Source: Toxotes chatareus (taxonomy: Eukaryota; Chordata; Actinopteri; Toxotidae). From it: 64,000 bases of DNA. The stretch lies in the NCBI GenBank assembly GCA_016801885.1, contig CM028903.1:807860-871859 (forward strand), in the 5' to 3' direction. A model generated the notes under the pieces. It had not been told where the DNA came from. It ran no database searches and saw nothing but the letters and a program-made list of their open reading frames with translations. The position numbers and the translations under genes are program-made. Of this stretch, positions 48,944 to 62,291 are shown piece by piece (positions within the stretch are counted from its first letter, which is position 1; the number at the start of each line of letters is the position of its first letter).

Positions 48944-51900
48944 CGGGACAGAAAAAGAAAGAGGAGCAGGAGAGAATACTGCAGGAGGTGGAATCAATAG
49001 ATTCATTTCCTGGTGCTGACAGAGGTTGATCTCTCCCTGGACCCATAATCCTTAAAGTGCATGTGTATTTATTTGTGTGTGTGTGTGTGTGTGTCTGCGA
49101 GTGAGACAGTAAGTGAGTGAGAGAGTGAGAGGGAGGTGCAGGATAAAGCTGGGCAGGTTATTCTTGCCCTGGGGCAGAACTGAGAAAAGGGAATATTGTA
49201 AAAATACAACTTCCTTTCCTCCACCCCCCCCCCCACCTCTACTGAGAGTTCAACAGACAGACAGAGAGAGGGACAGAGGGACGGACAGACAGACAGACAG
49301 AGGGACAGAGAGGAAATGGAGAGGAAAAATAAGGACGGAGGAGGTGAGCTGGAAACCAGAGAAGTTAACGCTCTGCACCATGAAACCTCTCTCACTCTCT
49401 CCATCCTTCTGATTGTTATCACTCATACTTTGATCTTTTGCCGTTTCATCAACACTGTGGGAAGCAGTTTGTTTTTAAACTGTATTTTTTACACCTGCAG
49501 CTTCGGTGTTTCACAGACAGACCTTTGTGTGACGGAGTCTACACAGAAGGAAAAAGAGTTGTTGGCTGCGGCGTGGGTCGGTCCGGTGTGAAATAAAAAT
49601 GAATAAGAACATTTTGCAGATTTATAACTTTTCAGATAGATGATATGATTAATCTGTTCCATGATATCAGGGAAAATTCCACCTCCAACATCATTCCACC
49701 TGTCAGTCAGGAGAACGTCACAGATACAGCTTTGACTGACTGCTGTTAGAACAGCTTTATTCTATAGATTTTTCCTGTGCACGTTTACAGTGCAGCGTCA
49801 GCTGCTTAGTTTCTACGATCAACCTACGTACCCTCGGGTGCCACCCAGGGTGTGAGCGGCTCCACTGAACCCGGAGGTTCAGATGTTTCAGAGGCTCTGC
49901 TCTACACTCATTCCAACACACTTCTATCACTCTGTCTTAAAAACTCCATATGTTGCACAGACACACAATTTCCATTATGTTGAAGACAGAACTGCTGCCT
50001 TTCTGTTTGGAAATGTGCTCTAACTTCCTCCAGCTGCTGCTATGAATGAACGTGGAAGAAGATCCAGGAAAACGGTGCTGGTGAAAGAATTTGCGACTCG
50101 ACTGAAATGTACGTGGACGAGACACAGTGCTTCTGGGAAAACGTCTTTGGACAGAAAGTGTCTTTGGACAGATGGAACAGAATTCGAGCTTTTTGGTTAC
50201 ATCAGCTCTTCAGCTGTTCAAACAGGAAAGAATGAAGCTTTCAAAGAAAAGACAAACACTTTCCTACTGTGAAACATGGAGGAGGCTCAGTTATGCTATG
50301 GGGCTGCTTTGCTGCATGTGCTGCCTTGAATCTGTGCAGGGCAGTGAAATCAGAGGATTATCAGGGCAGAGTCAGAGAGCTCCGTCTCAGTTCAGGTCAT
50401 GGCTCCTCCAACAAGATAATGATCCAAAACATCTGAAAGCAGCTGAGAATGGATGAGAAGAAAACAGTGGATGGTTCTGAAGTGGCCGGCTACGAATCCT
50501 GATCTTAGTCCAGCAGAACATCTACGGAAAGAACCGGCCCGTTACATTTCATTAGCTGTATGTAAGATAACAAATACCATGGAAAATCAAAAGTAACATG
50601 TCTGTTCTGTTAGATATGGAACACTGAGAATAGTGGACACCACTTACCAACGCTTCTGTATGAAGGCTGATCTGCCCTCGTCATCATCGCCACACTGTTA
50701 ACACGCCTGAGATGAAGAGCAGCTCTGACAGGCAGAGTCTCAGCGAAGCCTGGGACCAGACTGCAGGCAGGGCAGAGTGGGCAGAGTGGGCAGAGTGGGC
50801 GTCACAAGTCTCTTCTATTACAGTGAACAATGGAGAGGCCAATAACTCTGCCAGAGAGCTCCACTTCTGCCATAAAATGCTTTGCACTTTAAGTCAAAAG
50901 TATAAGTATTGCCACTGTGATCTAAAATGGGTGCTTTTACTTGTCTATCTGACCAAACCGTTTTTGAATTTCCACCTAACAGAAGATAAACACAGCCGTG
51001 TGAGAGCAGGAAGTTTAACTTTGAAACGTGGAAGTCGCTGATAAACGATGTTGTTCTGCTGATGGTGGTAAATCAGAGAGTGCTGGTATGTGTTGATACA
51101 GAGGCCGTGTGTAGGTACAGCCTGTGTAATGTCACATGAATGAGGCCCTAACATGGGTTCGTATAATCAGGAACTTATACAGGACACGTGCGGGTGGAGA
51201 TAAAAACAAATGAATCCTGATGTTGGGAGGTTTGAGGACCTGTGCTGTGTTTGTTGACATCAGGCTGCCTTGTTCTGACCCCCCAGCCGTGGAAAACGAC
51301 TATGTCACCCCTATGGTTCAATGTGAAACGGTTCATTTGGCCCCTCTGCATTTGACCGCGTGCTCTCTCTGACTGAGGACGAGGAAACGTCCACTCGAGT
51401 GCCTTTGGTTTTTAGTTAAAATGAGGATTGTGTCTGTGGACACATTTCAAATTGTCATCTGTCAGCCCTCCAAACGCTTTGTAATCGCTCTCAATTATGC
51501 ATGCTGAATGATGTTGCTAGGTTACAGAGCTGGCCAAGTGGCTGATGGGACCAGTGGTCACGCAGTGTCGTGGGCTGATAGAGGGCCTGCACTCAGCCAC
51601 TTGGCAGCTCGAGCCTGGAACATGCATCCAGTCCTCGAGGACAGGACGGCTCAGGTGTGGAGAAGGACCCAGTGATTCCGTCCCCGGGACATTTTTCTCC
51701 ACGGTCTCTGTTTTACAGTAGTTCAGAAGTTTTCCTTTACATTAATCTTAATGTGTTTTGTAATTAAATCTTTCATTTCCCAGTCTGCAGTCTGTTTCTA
51801 CGGCCTCTTGCTGCTGTAGCGACCTCATTTCCCAGCAGGATCAATCAACCATAATCCTCTGTGATCACATTTCTTTTCCTTTGTCTCCACCTGTCTGACA

Positions 51901-54900
51901 CCTGTCTGACACCTGGATCCTGCTGAGGATCCTGATTTTGAACCTTGGACTCTAACATTAAGTGTAATCCCTGGCTGAGAGTGTAACTGCAGTCAGTGCA
52001 GGAGTGTTTGGGGTTTTCATTAACTGCTGCATCTCTGTGAAACAGTAACTGCCGAGCAGAACCACAACACTGATCACAACCATCGGCTGAGCTGGTCTAA
52101 TATCTGTGGCTTCAAGCAGAAATCCTGTTTGCTTCTCCTTTGTTGCTCACTGAGCTGTTCACGTCCAAACAACCCTGAACCAGCCTCCTACACCAGGAGG
52201 ACCTTCAGAGATAACTGCCCACACACACACACAGACACACACACATGCACACACTCACACTCACACACACACACGCACTGACACACACTCACACACACAT
52301 CATGTTATACAAGTTGTCAGAAACACAACCAGGTGTTCAGCCACTGTTGCTGCAGCGACCTGCAGACCTCCAATATGGCTGCCATATGTAGCACTGAACG
52401 TACCATTTGCTGCTACACAGGCAGCGTTCACCTGAGAAGTACGTTCACAGAGCTTCCTGCGTGGAGCCTGACATATCAGAAAGAATAAAGAATGAATGAA
52501 AGAAAACGTCCTGCCACCGGCTCATAAACTCATGCTCAGACGGGGTTGGAATAATGTTTGGCTGTAGATCACAACGTTTCCAAACGTCCCAGATACGCTG
52601 GGACGAGTTTTAGGAAATGTGTCTAAGAAGATGCCCAGGACTTACAGAACATTTTCACTCCATCATACAGCTGCAGAGGAGAGGAACAGGATGATGGGAA
52701 ATATGTGATGATGGACAGAGGATTTTTTTTCTTGGACCTGAACCCAGTGTACTGTCACACAGTGTACAATTTATAAGTGCAGTCCATGATCCAGAGCTGG
52801 AGTCTGAGTCTGGCACATGTCAGGACCATCCTCTGTTTACTGTGGTGGAGCATCTGACCTGGAGACATGCTGTCGCATGTTCAGGCCAAGACACTGACTG
52901 TCTGACCACCTCTGCTCTAAGGATGCAGAGGAAAGTTACTGCAGCTGGACCAGTTTGTTCCTGTCAGAAGCTGAGCCACACACACTGTCCATCAAACCCA
53001 CAACACACACACGCACACACCCTCTCTCTTACCTGTATATGAGTATATCGTCTGTGGAGCTGTTGTACTGGATCTGGTACATGCGGACTCCAGGTATGTG
53101 GTTCTGCGGGGGCCATCTGATGGTCGCAGAGCTGGACGTCAGATCGGACACACTGACCCTCTGCTGGTCAGACCGAGCCTGGCCTCCGCTGATGTTGGAT
53201 TTGATGGAGGTGGGGATGTCTGAAGGCCCTGGGTCAGGGTCCAATTTGGGGTCAAAGTGCGGAGACGGGTTGACGACTAACTCAACAGGAGCAGTGGCCT
53301 CCCCAGCTGCGTTAGACGCGATGCATGTGAACTTTCCAGAATCCTAGAAATCATTGAGAAAGAACAGAGAGGACTTTTATCCTTGGTTTCATGTGAGTGC
53401 GTCTCTATGAAACCAGTTATTATAAACATTCTCTTCATGTTTTATTCAGTTAAGTCATGTTGGCACATTTTCAGTAAAAGATAAAAAAGGTTTGGTGTAG
53501 GAGTGTACTTTTATATCCCATAGACAAGAAATGAATAAATAAAGGCTGTTATGTGCCAGAATGTGCATCACACAATCTCTGGGAGATCTATTTTTTACAG
53601 ATTCCACAAATGAAGAAAAACAAACGGAGGTTAAGATGTGTTGGTGAGAGCTGGCTGCTGACTCATCTTTACACCAACAGCAAGGAACAGTAATATCTGA
53701 ACTTCCTGATGTTGGACTTTAATGAAATGACTGAACTCGTTTCTGTTTCTGTTAAACACATTTCATGTCTTTCTTTTTGTTAGTTATGCATCAGTCTTCA
53801 GTGTTGTATTGTAAATTACAAACAGATAAGATGATGATGATGAAGTCAAACACAGGATAACAAGCTACATACTCTAACAATTATTATATTATTTATTTAT
53901 TCAGGTGCTGAAAATGCTTTTGTTCTGGTGCATGTGAAAGTGACCGAGGCTTTCACAGTAAATTGGCTGAGCATGCACACAACCACACACACCACAAAGG
54001 AAACCACTTCTCAACCTTGACGGACGCCTTGAGGATGTCCAGTGAACCATTCTCGTAGCAAATGGTCCTGGACGTGTTTCCGATCAGCTTCCCATCAGGG
54101 CTAACCCAGTGTGTCGAAGGTTCAGGGTCTCCGATGGACTTACAGCGCAGGCTGACCTCCTGACCCTCCATCACAAACATCTTGGAGGTGTGACGAGTTA
54201 TCATCGGTGGCTCACAAACGAATTCCTCCTGTTAGGGGACAAAAGACTAAAAACTATAGGTCACCACAGTTTCAGGGATACTAATGACTTCAGCCTGTCG
54301 GACACATAGAACTCTGTTATAAAGGAGAGATGATGATCACTGTATTTGAAGAACTGCTGAGATTTAAACAGTTTTTACCAAACAAATAAATCAAACACCA
54401 AAACAAAAACAGGATCGATGGGACAAGTACAATAAAATATTAAAATATATAAGACAAATATCCAAATTTGTACTTTTCATACAAAACACTACACATCTGT
54501 GCATACAGGCTCTGACTGACCTCCACCGGTGTGTTCTTCCAAATGAGTTTCAGAAGGAGTTTGTACAGGAAGATTAAATGATCTCAGAGATTTTCCAGCT
54601 CTTGCATTATTTAAAACCCACCCACTGACACCTAAGCCTGTATAAAGCCAGCCAAAACCCTGGTGGAGTATTACTGCAGGGCCAAGCAGGCCCAGCCCAG
54701 GATTACCAGGGCTTACTCATCATTCCGGCCACTCAGTGTGTCTCCAGACCTTTTTCTGGGTATTTCTTGGGTCTTGCTACCAGCAGCGATGATTGCTGAC
54801 CTGACGACCGCTGGGTTGCACTTTCAAATAAACCACTTGTACCTCTCAGTCTTGTATTACATTCTGACCCTCAATTGCTCCTGGAAAGCTTAGCATAAAA

Positions 54901-57900
54901 GGCTGTGATTGAGCTGGGTGGCTCCCTGGCGTGAGTTTCTGGATGTGTGAAAGTATGAGAAGCGGGGCATTGGTGGGAAAACACTTATTTTGTTTTCTTA
55001 CAGATGAATAAAATATCAGATTTGCCCTGATAAGCCTCAAATTCCAGCCAATGTCAGCTTTTCCTCTTTGCTCCATGAGAACAAGGCCTCACTGATTCTT
55101 GAGCCGAGCAGCTTTCATTGATTCCAGAGAGGGAATTCCCTCTGCAGCTGATGGCTAACGACTGACCTCTGATGGATGCAGTGGAGCCTCACTCGTCCTG
55201 GCAGTAGGAAAGAGGCTATTAACTCTCTGAGCATTAATATGCTCAGACACTTTAGTGACACAGAGGCCTCTGGATCAACCTCTTTACAAGGCTAATCCTC
55301 TTATAGTGATCCTACAGCACCTCTCTGAAGGAGGCCCACAACTGTTACTCAAGGTGAGGCAAAGGTCTGTACATCACCCGCTCTAATATGATACCAATTA
55401 ATCCCTTCTTTATCTCATGGCTCACCTCCACTTATCACTGCAGCTCTCAAACAGCCCAGAAGGGTCAGAACTAGAGGATCTCCAGATGAGGCAAAGTCGT
55501 TTGTATCACACTCTTTAAAATCACATCTTGATCCAAACCACTTATCTCAGCTGTTATCTCTGCAAGTATCAGCATAGCTCAGCTGGTTTCCAGCAGGTGT
55601 TTAGATGAAGAACAGATCAGATCATTCAGCTGCTTCTCAACCTTTAGTCTCACGCCGTCTAAGTGTAACTGCAGGAACACCTCCTCGAAGGTCACAGGTA
55701 CCAGCCTACAGAAAGGGTTAACCTACCTGTTTGATTGCTGTAAATTCTAATTTATTTTTAATTTATTTCAAAAAACATTTTTTTGGGTAACTTGTCTCCA
55801 GGGACTTCAGATGAAAAGGAGCTTTACAGTAATGTTTATTAATGTTCACTGTCCCTGTTAAATACTCTTGTTCTCAGGGATTAGACACAGATTCTCTAAA
55901 CATGTAAAAACCATGTGACCTTAAATCACCTCTTGATGTTTCTCTGCTCGTGTTCTGTGGGTTTTAAAATCAGGCTTGTTTGGCATCGTATCGCTGTGAT
56001 ATCAGGATTAATAACTCTCTGCAGTAACTTCTACAAACCTCTCTAATGGTCCAGAAGTATTTGCCAGCCAGGTCTTTAGGTGAAGCACACGTCTCCAGGT
56101 CATCCTCCCTGGTCAGTCTGCGAAGCCAGACCAGTTCACAGTTACAGTGCAGAGGGTTCCCGCCAAAACTCAGCACCAGTGCGGTGAGAGGAGAGCCCTT
56201 CATCTTAGCATACACTGGGATCCGCAGGAACAGCGGGTCTGGTGGAATCTTCTTCAGTTTGTTGGATGTCATGTCGAGTCTGGTGATGGAGACAGAATCA
56301 GTCACTTTATTGTGAGACATGCTTCAGTATCTTTTCCTGTGTCGGCCACTCGTCATCTCCAGGAACTGAACAGATGTTTCCTCACCAAAACCCTGGACCT
56401 GCTGACTGTTTATAAGACTCAAGCATCTCCTGTGGTTGTTGCTGACAAACATGTCAAACACACTCACCTGTGCACATGGACAAACCCAGAGTAACACCAG
56501 CTGGGCCATAAGCTTTGTGTCTCCAGGGCAGAAACAGCCCATAACAGCCTTTCACACTGAGCCCGGCTGGTTTTCCTTCTAACATTACGATTGTAAACGT
56601 TACCAAGGAGCACGACTGTGATGTGAAGGAAATCTTAATATTAGTCCTGGACCTCCAACAGGACTCTGTGCTGTCTCCTCTAGTTTGGTGATGACTCTGG
56701 CTTTGTTGTTCTGTGCTGAAGCATCTGCTCAGATTCAGGTTTACGTTTACAGACCTACAGCTAATTAGATGAAGGATGGTTTAATTTTACTACAGTATTA
56801 TTTCATAAACACAGGGCACATTAGTCCCACGGTGGGGAAACTGCATCCGTCACAGCAGCAAAGAGACAGATTCAGGCAGCAGAACATACAAAAAATATCC
56901 AAATATAAAGACTTGAGATAACACAGACAGTACAGACAGTACAGACAGTATAGAGCGTGTGAGAAAGAGAGTTGACTGTGAGAGAGGTTGGACTGGAGGC
57001 TGGAGCCAAAGTTCAGTCTGATCGGTGTGTGTGTGAGTCTGTGCCAATAATAATAACTACACATTTGTCTGATTTGTCTCTTGTGTGTGAATCTGTGCAA
57101 ACACTCACACACACACACACACACACACAGTCTGAAAGCAGAAACAAAGAAACACAGCAGCGATGTGCAGAGCTGAGGAGCAGCCCGAGGTCGCTGTTTC
57201 AAATCCCCAGTCTGTGTGGAAGTCAGTGAGTGCTGAGGCGTTTGCCATCATCTCCTTTCACTGTGCAGGGGCTGAACCCACAGCTGCTCCAGTGGAGCTG
57301 CAGCACAGACCTGGTCATACTGGGCATCTCCCAGCTGTAAGAGTGTGGAGCTGCTGCTCTGTGATTCCACTTTAGTTGTATCCTGCTCTAGTTTTAAGTT
57401 TAATTGGTCGAAAATCAATTAAACAAAACAAATAGCTCACCAGAGGGACTGATGTTGTAGAACAAAACCTAATTTGAAATGGTTTATTTTAATTCTGATG
57501 CTTCAGTCACAACAAAAATCCCCCCTCAGAAGATGTTGTCCCAGAGAAGATTTAGGGTTCATGTTCAGAACCAGCTGAAGGTTTATATCATTTATTCTTT
57601 GTGTCTCCGCGAGGCCCTGAAGTCCCGTGGTACCTACCATTACCTGGCTGTGGTCGATAGAAACAGGTGTACTGTTCCACTTTGTTGACCAGCTGGTCTC
57701 TCCCTGCGTCAGCCTGCTGCTTGGTGCTGGGCAGGTCGTGGACAGTGGCTTTATGAGAGCTTGTTTGATGGGGTTGGTGAAACTGGCTGAAGCAGCATCA
57801 GACAGTGTGTGTCCTGTAACTCTGAGGTGAAAGCTGTTGTTCGTGGCCCAGTGCAGTGATAACAACAGTGTTCAGACTTTTACTGGAGGAGCACGAAGCG

Positions 57901-60900
57901 TTAGATGTGTGTCGTGTACTGAAACGGAAGCTGAAGTGACAGAGCTGCACACATTTTAATTTAAGGAAGCAAAAGGAAGCAGGAGGATGATAAATATATG
58001 ATGTGCTGTCTTCATGTGATCCTCACCTGGCCAGTTTGTGCAGGTTGGAGAAGATTCCCTCAGGGACACTCTCTATGAGGTTGTGATCCAGGCTCAGGGT
58101 GTTGACACTGATCAGCAGGGCAATGGTCTCCCAAGGGATGTCCACCAGGTTGTTGTAGCTGAGATCCAAGTCCTCCAGGGTCTCCAGGAAGTCCTGAACA
58201 CGGGGTAGGGGACAGAACAGAAACTGTGAGCATAATCAAATCCTGAACTTTCACTCTGTCGTCAGCTTAAATGAAGCAGCATCAATATTCTGAAGGAAAT
58301 CAACAGAACCACACCAGTTTTTCTCATGTCAGAGACACCTGGAGGCAATGAAAGGAACCAGAAGAAGCTGTGAAGAGTTCAAAGAGCCACACGAGCAGAA
58401 AATCACTCACAAATGGCCGAAATTTCACGACTGTCCTCTCGAGGACAATCGGTTTTCTTTGAACTGCTGGAAACGACACATGCTCAGTTACATGGTGGGT
58501 GGAGCGGTGCACTGCACGTCGAACATCAGACGCTGGAGTCTGCGGTTTCCTGCCGACAGTCCTAACACGCAGACAACAAAAGCAGTGGCAGCTGTTGGCC
58601 GGTGGGTGAGAGCAGAAGAGTGAGGGTCAGGCTGAAGGTCAGAGGTCGGCTCCATTAGTGAGTCCTGCAGAGGTCTAAGAGCCAGCCCCGGGGGGACACT
58701 GTGGCACCTCAGTGCTGGACTTTTAACGAGCAGAGAAAGGACAGCGTCAGTTTATTTTAGGGCCAGGTTATTAAAAGGTGTCCAGCTGAGCGGTGGGGAC
58801 AGGCAGGGCTGGGTCCGTCCGATATTTCAGAGCTGGAGCCAGAAACGTGGCGTGATTCTCACACAGCACTTGACCCTCAGCACCACAGCTGCTCTGAAGA
58901 GCTGTGAATGACTTTGTAATAACTTTTCAAACTGAGAATCTGTTTCTGAATGCCTCAGCAACGAATCAGAAAGTGTCCTCAAATATTCAGATTTAAAACA
59001 GTTGTGCAGTTTGTTAGTTTGTTAGTGGACTGAGCTTTTCCTGGGGAGCTGGTGGCAGCAGGACAAGAACATTTTGGATGTTTTTCAGGACAATTCTTTG
59101 AATTCTTCTTCATTTTTAGAGTAATTTTGGCCCATTTTCAGGGCAATTACATAATTACACTATGTTCATGTAAGTACAGAATTAATGGTGCAAGCTGGGA
59201 AACCAAAACTCCATTTGTAGCATCATAAAGATTAGTTTTAAATTGAAGTTATAATTATAATTTCCAGTTGATGAAGGCCTGAGGGTAACTGGGCAGTTCT
59301 GTCTGTCTTAGACTGTCGTCCTATTTCTCCATATTAGATTGCAATATACTGTAAAATCAAATGAACAAAGGAAAAATAAGAGAAATTCATGACCGGGTCT
59401 GTTGTTTATCCTAAACTGCACAGACTGAAGCACATGTGACAGCTTCACATCACTGTCTCCATTTCACAGAAAATTATGACACAGTTCTGTGTTTAATCAC
59501 ACAACAGAACACACATTTGTCCAATTTCAGCTTTGCCACAACATTAAAGTTGTTCCTGATGTTAGAGAATCAATAAAACAATGATCTACAGTATATAATC
59601 CAGCGTATGCTGCTCATGATACTTGTGTACTTCTGCTTAGCCCAGGGTAAATGATGAATGCGACACTTTGGCTTGTTCAGGTGGAGCACGTGTACCTGAA
59701 AGGCTCCCTCTGATATACTGTGCAGCTGGTTGTTGGCCAGGATGAGGTGCCTCAGGTTCACCAGGCCCTGGAAGTGGGAGTCATCCAGGGTGGTGAGGCG
59801 GTTGGCATCCAGGTGCAGGGCGTGGAGATCCTGTAGGTCAGCGAAGGCGTAGGGCCGGATCTGACTGATGGTGTTTCTGCTCAGGGTCAGGTGGATCTGG
59901 ATTTACAGGCAAAGATGAAGGTAGTGTTATAGAATCACTGACTCACACACTTTCTCTCTCTGTTCTTTTTAAATAGCTGTAAGTGATTTAATTTTATGCC
60001 AGCAATAATTTATTGAGGCTTCACTTTTGTCAAATCTGCCATGTTTTAGAGTTATGCTCTTTCTGTCCTGCAGGGAGGTCAAAGGTCAGGGTTAGCTGAT
60101 GAGGCACCACCTTGGAAATGATAGAGATTCAATGTTTTGAGCCGGTTGGACCCTCCGGGCTGTGGGGGTGAAATCAGCAGCCTGGTTACAGGATGGTCTT
60201 TAAACACTCAGTCACCCTGCCACTCTTCTTCATTAATAATAATTTTAGCAATTAGTAGTAGAGTAATGTGGGTCAATTGAGACATGGAAGTACAAATCAA
60301 ATTATTAAAAAATGAGTTGGAGCTTCATTAAAAGGTAATAAGACAGTTAGAAAACACGCTGCAGAGGCTGCTAAACTCTTCCACTGCACGCGGAAAACCA
60401 GAAATACATTCTGCTCACAGCCAAGAAAGGGTCAGTCAACACCCACACATTCGTAAACCTGCTTTGGCAAAGCATCTGTGGAGCTCTGTCACACTAAACC
60501 AAATGATTAAAACCTCATTTCCCATGTTGCCTTGTGTGTGAGTGAACATCATCTGTGCTGGAGAAGAAACGTGTTTTTTACATGAAGGAAGTCTCCGGCT
60601 GTGACGAGTTGGTTTTCCTGTTTTTGTGCTGCACGCGGTGAAGCCTCTCCACCTCCGGTCCATCATTACACTGGAAGAAACTGGTGAGATCATAAAATTC
60701 CCCTCAGTCAATGCTTGGAAGGAGCAGATGTTCCCAATGTGTTCTGCGTTCAGTGTGGAATTAACCTGAGAGCTCTCTGACGAGTTCCCTCCATCACATG
60801 TTCCACACACGAAGCCTCAACATGTGATGTTCACTTTCTTCTTCTGCTGCACCCTCTTCACCCCCCGCCTTCCTGCAGACCTTACCCTTCATGTAGTGAT

Positions 60901-62291
60901 GTCCTACATTTCCCAGAATCCCTTTTCATAGTCCTGTTCAACATGTTTATCTTGTGCTGACAAATGTGGGTCACACTTAACTGTTGGTGGAGAGAAGTAA
61001 ATATAGTGTCACGGTGGCTGCAGCTCTGTGAAAGGACACGGTGCAGATGTTTCCATGGTTACGGCAAACATGTTTGATAAAATCCTGTCGGTCACTTCAG
61101 GATGTCCCACGTGTGTGAGCCTATGCATTAAAGGCACAATGGAGACTTTCTGGTCCTGGGTGGGACGAGTTTCTCTCCATGGTGATATTGATCAGTGCAG
61201 CAGCCGAAGCTACGGAAGCTACGAAAGCTACGACAGAAATGTCACAGCTTCAGGCGGCAGCAGACGAGGCCTCTTCACAACCATTCAGGAAACACAAGCT
61301 TTCCAACAGTTCGGTGATCGTTAACAGCTGGACTGTGACTGGATGTGAACTCTCTTCTCCAGCATGAAATCAAACACCTCACTGCACAGGACGCACACAC
61401 ACACATTGTTACTGAGCACTGGTACAGACTGTGAATCGTCCAGCGTGAGTTTAACTCTGGATTTAAATTAGAAAAAGAAACAAAGCTGCTTTAAAACCAA
61501 GCTAATGAGCTGCGCTTAGTGTTTTCTTCCTGGCAGGTCACTACTCATTCTGTCTGAACACACACAGCCTGAGACGTGAGGGCTCCTCTGCGTCCTGACC
61601 GCAGCACTGAGGTCTGAAAGACGCCTTCTTCTGAATGGTCAAAGCTTTTTTTTTTTTTTTTTTTTAAATATTTCCAGCAGCTTCAAATGTTGCTGCTGTT
61701 CGTCTTTGTCTTTGTCAGACGTCTGAACACAAGGTTCCTGAGCATTTACTCAGGCTGCTGACTGTTACGTACCCATCATCACAGTTAAAGACATCAGTAA
61801 CATAAACCTTTGTCTAACTGATAAGTTCCACCGGCTGTGTTTGTCTTTCTAAAATAAATTACACAGAACACAGAACAACATAAAAACAACAACAACAACA
61901 GACACAATAACAAGTCAAACTAAACAACAGCACAGCTGGATCATATCCATATCAAACTGAAACTACTGATTTCACAAACCAAAGTAAACACGAATGTAAA
62001 GGAAACGTTAGAAAAGCGTGCTCTGACCAGGCTGGACATGTTGGCGAAGTCTCGGTGTCTTAGTGTTGTGATGAAGTTGTCCATCAGCCTGAGCTCGGCC
62101 GTTTGGCGGTCGATGTTGGGCGGGACAAAGAGGAGGCCCGTCTTGGCACACAGCACCGTGTAAGACGGCAGCAAGTTCTGGCAGGTGCACCGCTTTGGAC
62201 ACAGCATGGAGAAGGAACAGGAGGGGACGGAGGACAGGACGACAAAGAAGAGGAGGAGGAGACGGCAGACCAACGAGGAGACGACATCCAT
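41992..62291 (-). CDS. lrfn3: LRFN3/SALM4, leucine-rich repeat and fibronectin III synaptic adhesion protein
   Basis: Eight coding exons: 62028-62291, 59696-59896, 58027-58193, 56039-56279, 54016-54228, 53033-53343, 42766-42949, 41992-42426. They total 2016 nt (671 aa), all phases consistent. In order: signal peptide; LRR N-cap (CPKRCTCQ); LRRs (LTLSRNTISQIRPYAF, LILANNQLHSI, LDLSYNNLVDIPW); LRR C-cap (GGNPLHCNCELVWLRRL); an Ig domain whose two cysteines (SLRCKS and KFTCIAS) lie in different exons; an FN3 domain (GVRMYQIQYNSS, YELCVLAVYDDG); one membrane helix (GGTMIIIIGGIIVASVLVF); and a tail of about 115 residues with VCSQTNG and TTVVDL. The tail ends DDAISQ, with no PDZ ligand, which fits LRFN3 rather than LRFN1/2/4. 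The family acts at synapses in neurite growth and adhesion. CAPNS1 and LRFN3 are also neighbours in mammals (from memory). Confidence 0.93.
47575..47717. repeat. 11-bp minisatellite with 66-bp higher-order period
   Basis: Thirteen uninterrupted units of the form NNGNTGCTAAC-like ATGGTGCTAAC. The variant order ATGATG, ATGGCG, ATTGTG, ATGGTG, ACGGTG recurs after six units. Confidence 0.95.
47925..48150. mobile_element. SINE-like interspersed repeat fragment
   Basis: It contains the stock phrases of a common fish repeat: CACAGCACTTTACACTGCAT, CATTCACACACTGATGG, GGGTTCAGCATTTTATCCAAGG and GGACTGGATGAGTCGAGGAT. Borders are approximate and the element is diverged. Confidence 0.5.
48881..48938. repeat. 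(CA)n microsatellite
   Basis: Twenty-nine uninterrupted CA copies in the large lrfn3 intron. Confidence 0.97.
50056..50535 (+). mobile_element. Tc1-like transposase relic
   Basis: The plus strand keeps recognisable transposase segments. AAACATGGAGGAGGCTCAG with ATGCTATGGGGCTGCTTTGC corresponds to the catalytic region. The peptide LLQQDNDPKH is the conserved Tc1 DDE-domain motif, and GAAGTGGCCGG...CATCTACGGAAAGAACC is the region before the last catalytic residue. Stops and frame changes break it, and no inverted repeats were identified nearby. It is a dead fragment. Confidence 0.8.
54229..62027 (-). other. Shorter lrfn3 introns
   Basis: Introns 54229-56038, 56280-58026, 58194-59695 and 59897-62027 (plus 53344-54015 just below) contain no further exons that I can recognise. 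All have GT-AG ends. A CA run lies at 57109-57130 and a T-run at 61648-61666. Confidence 0.55.

Larger units (their letters stand above)
42950..53032 (-). other. 10-kb intron of lrfn3 within the FN3 domain
   Basis: It separates the exons encoding the two halves of the fibronectin domain (phase 2). No host exon was found inside. It holds an 11-bp minisatellite (47575-47717), a SINE-like segment (47925-48150), (CA)n at 48881-48938, a Tc1 relic (50056-50535) and many simple repeats. Confidence 0.7.
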
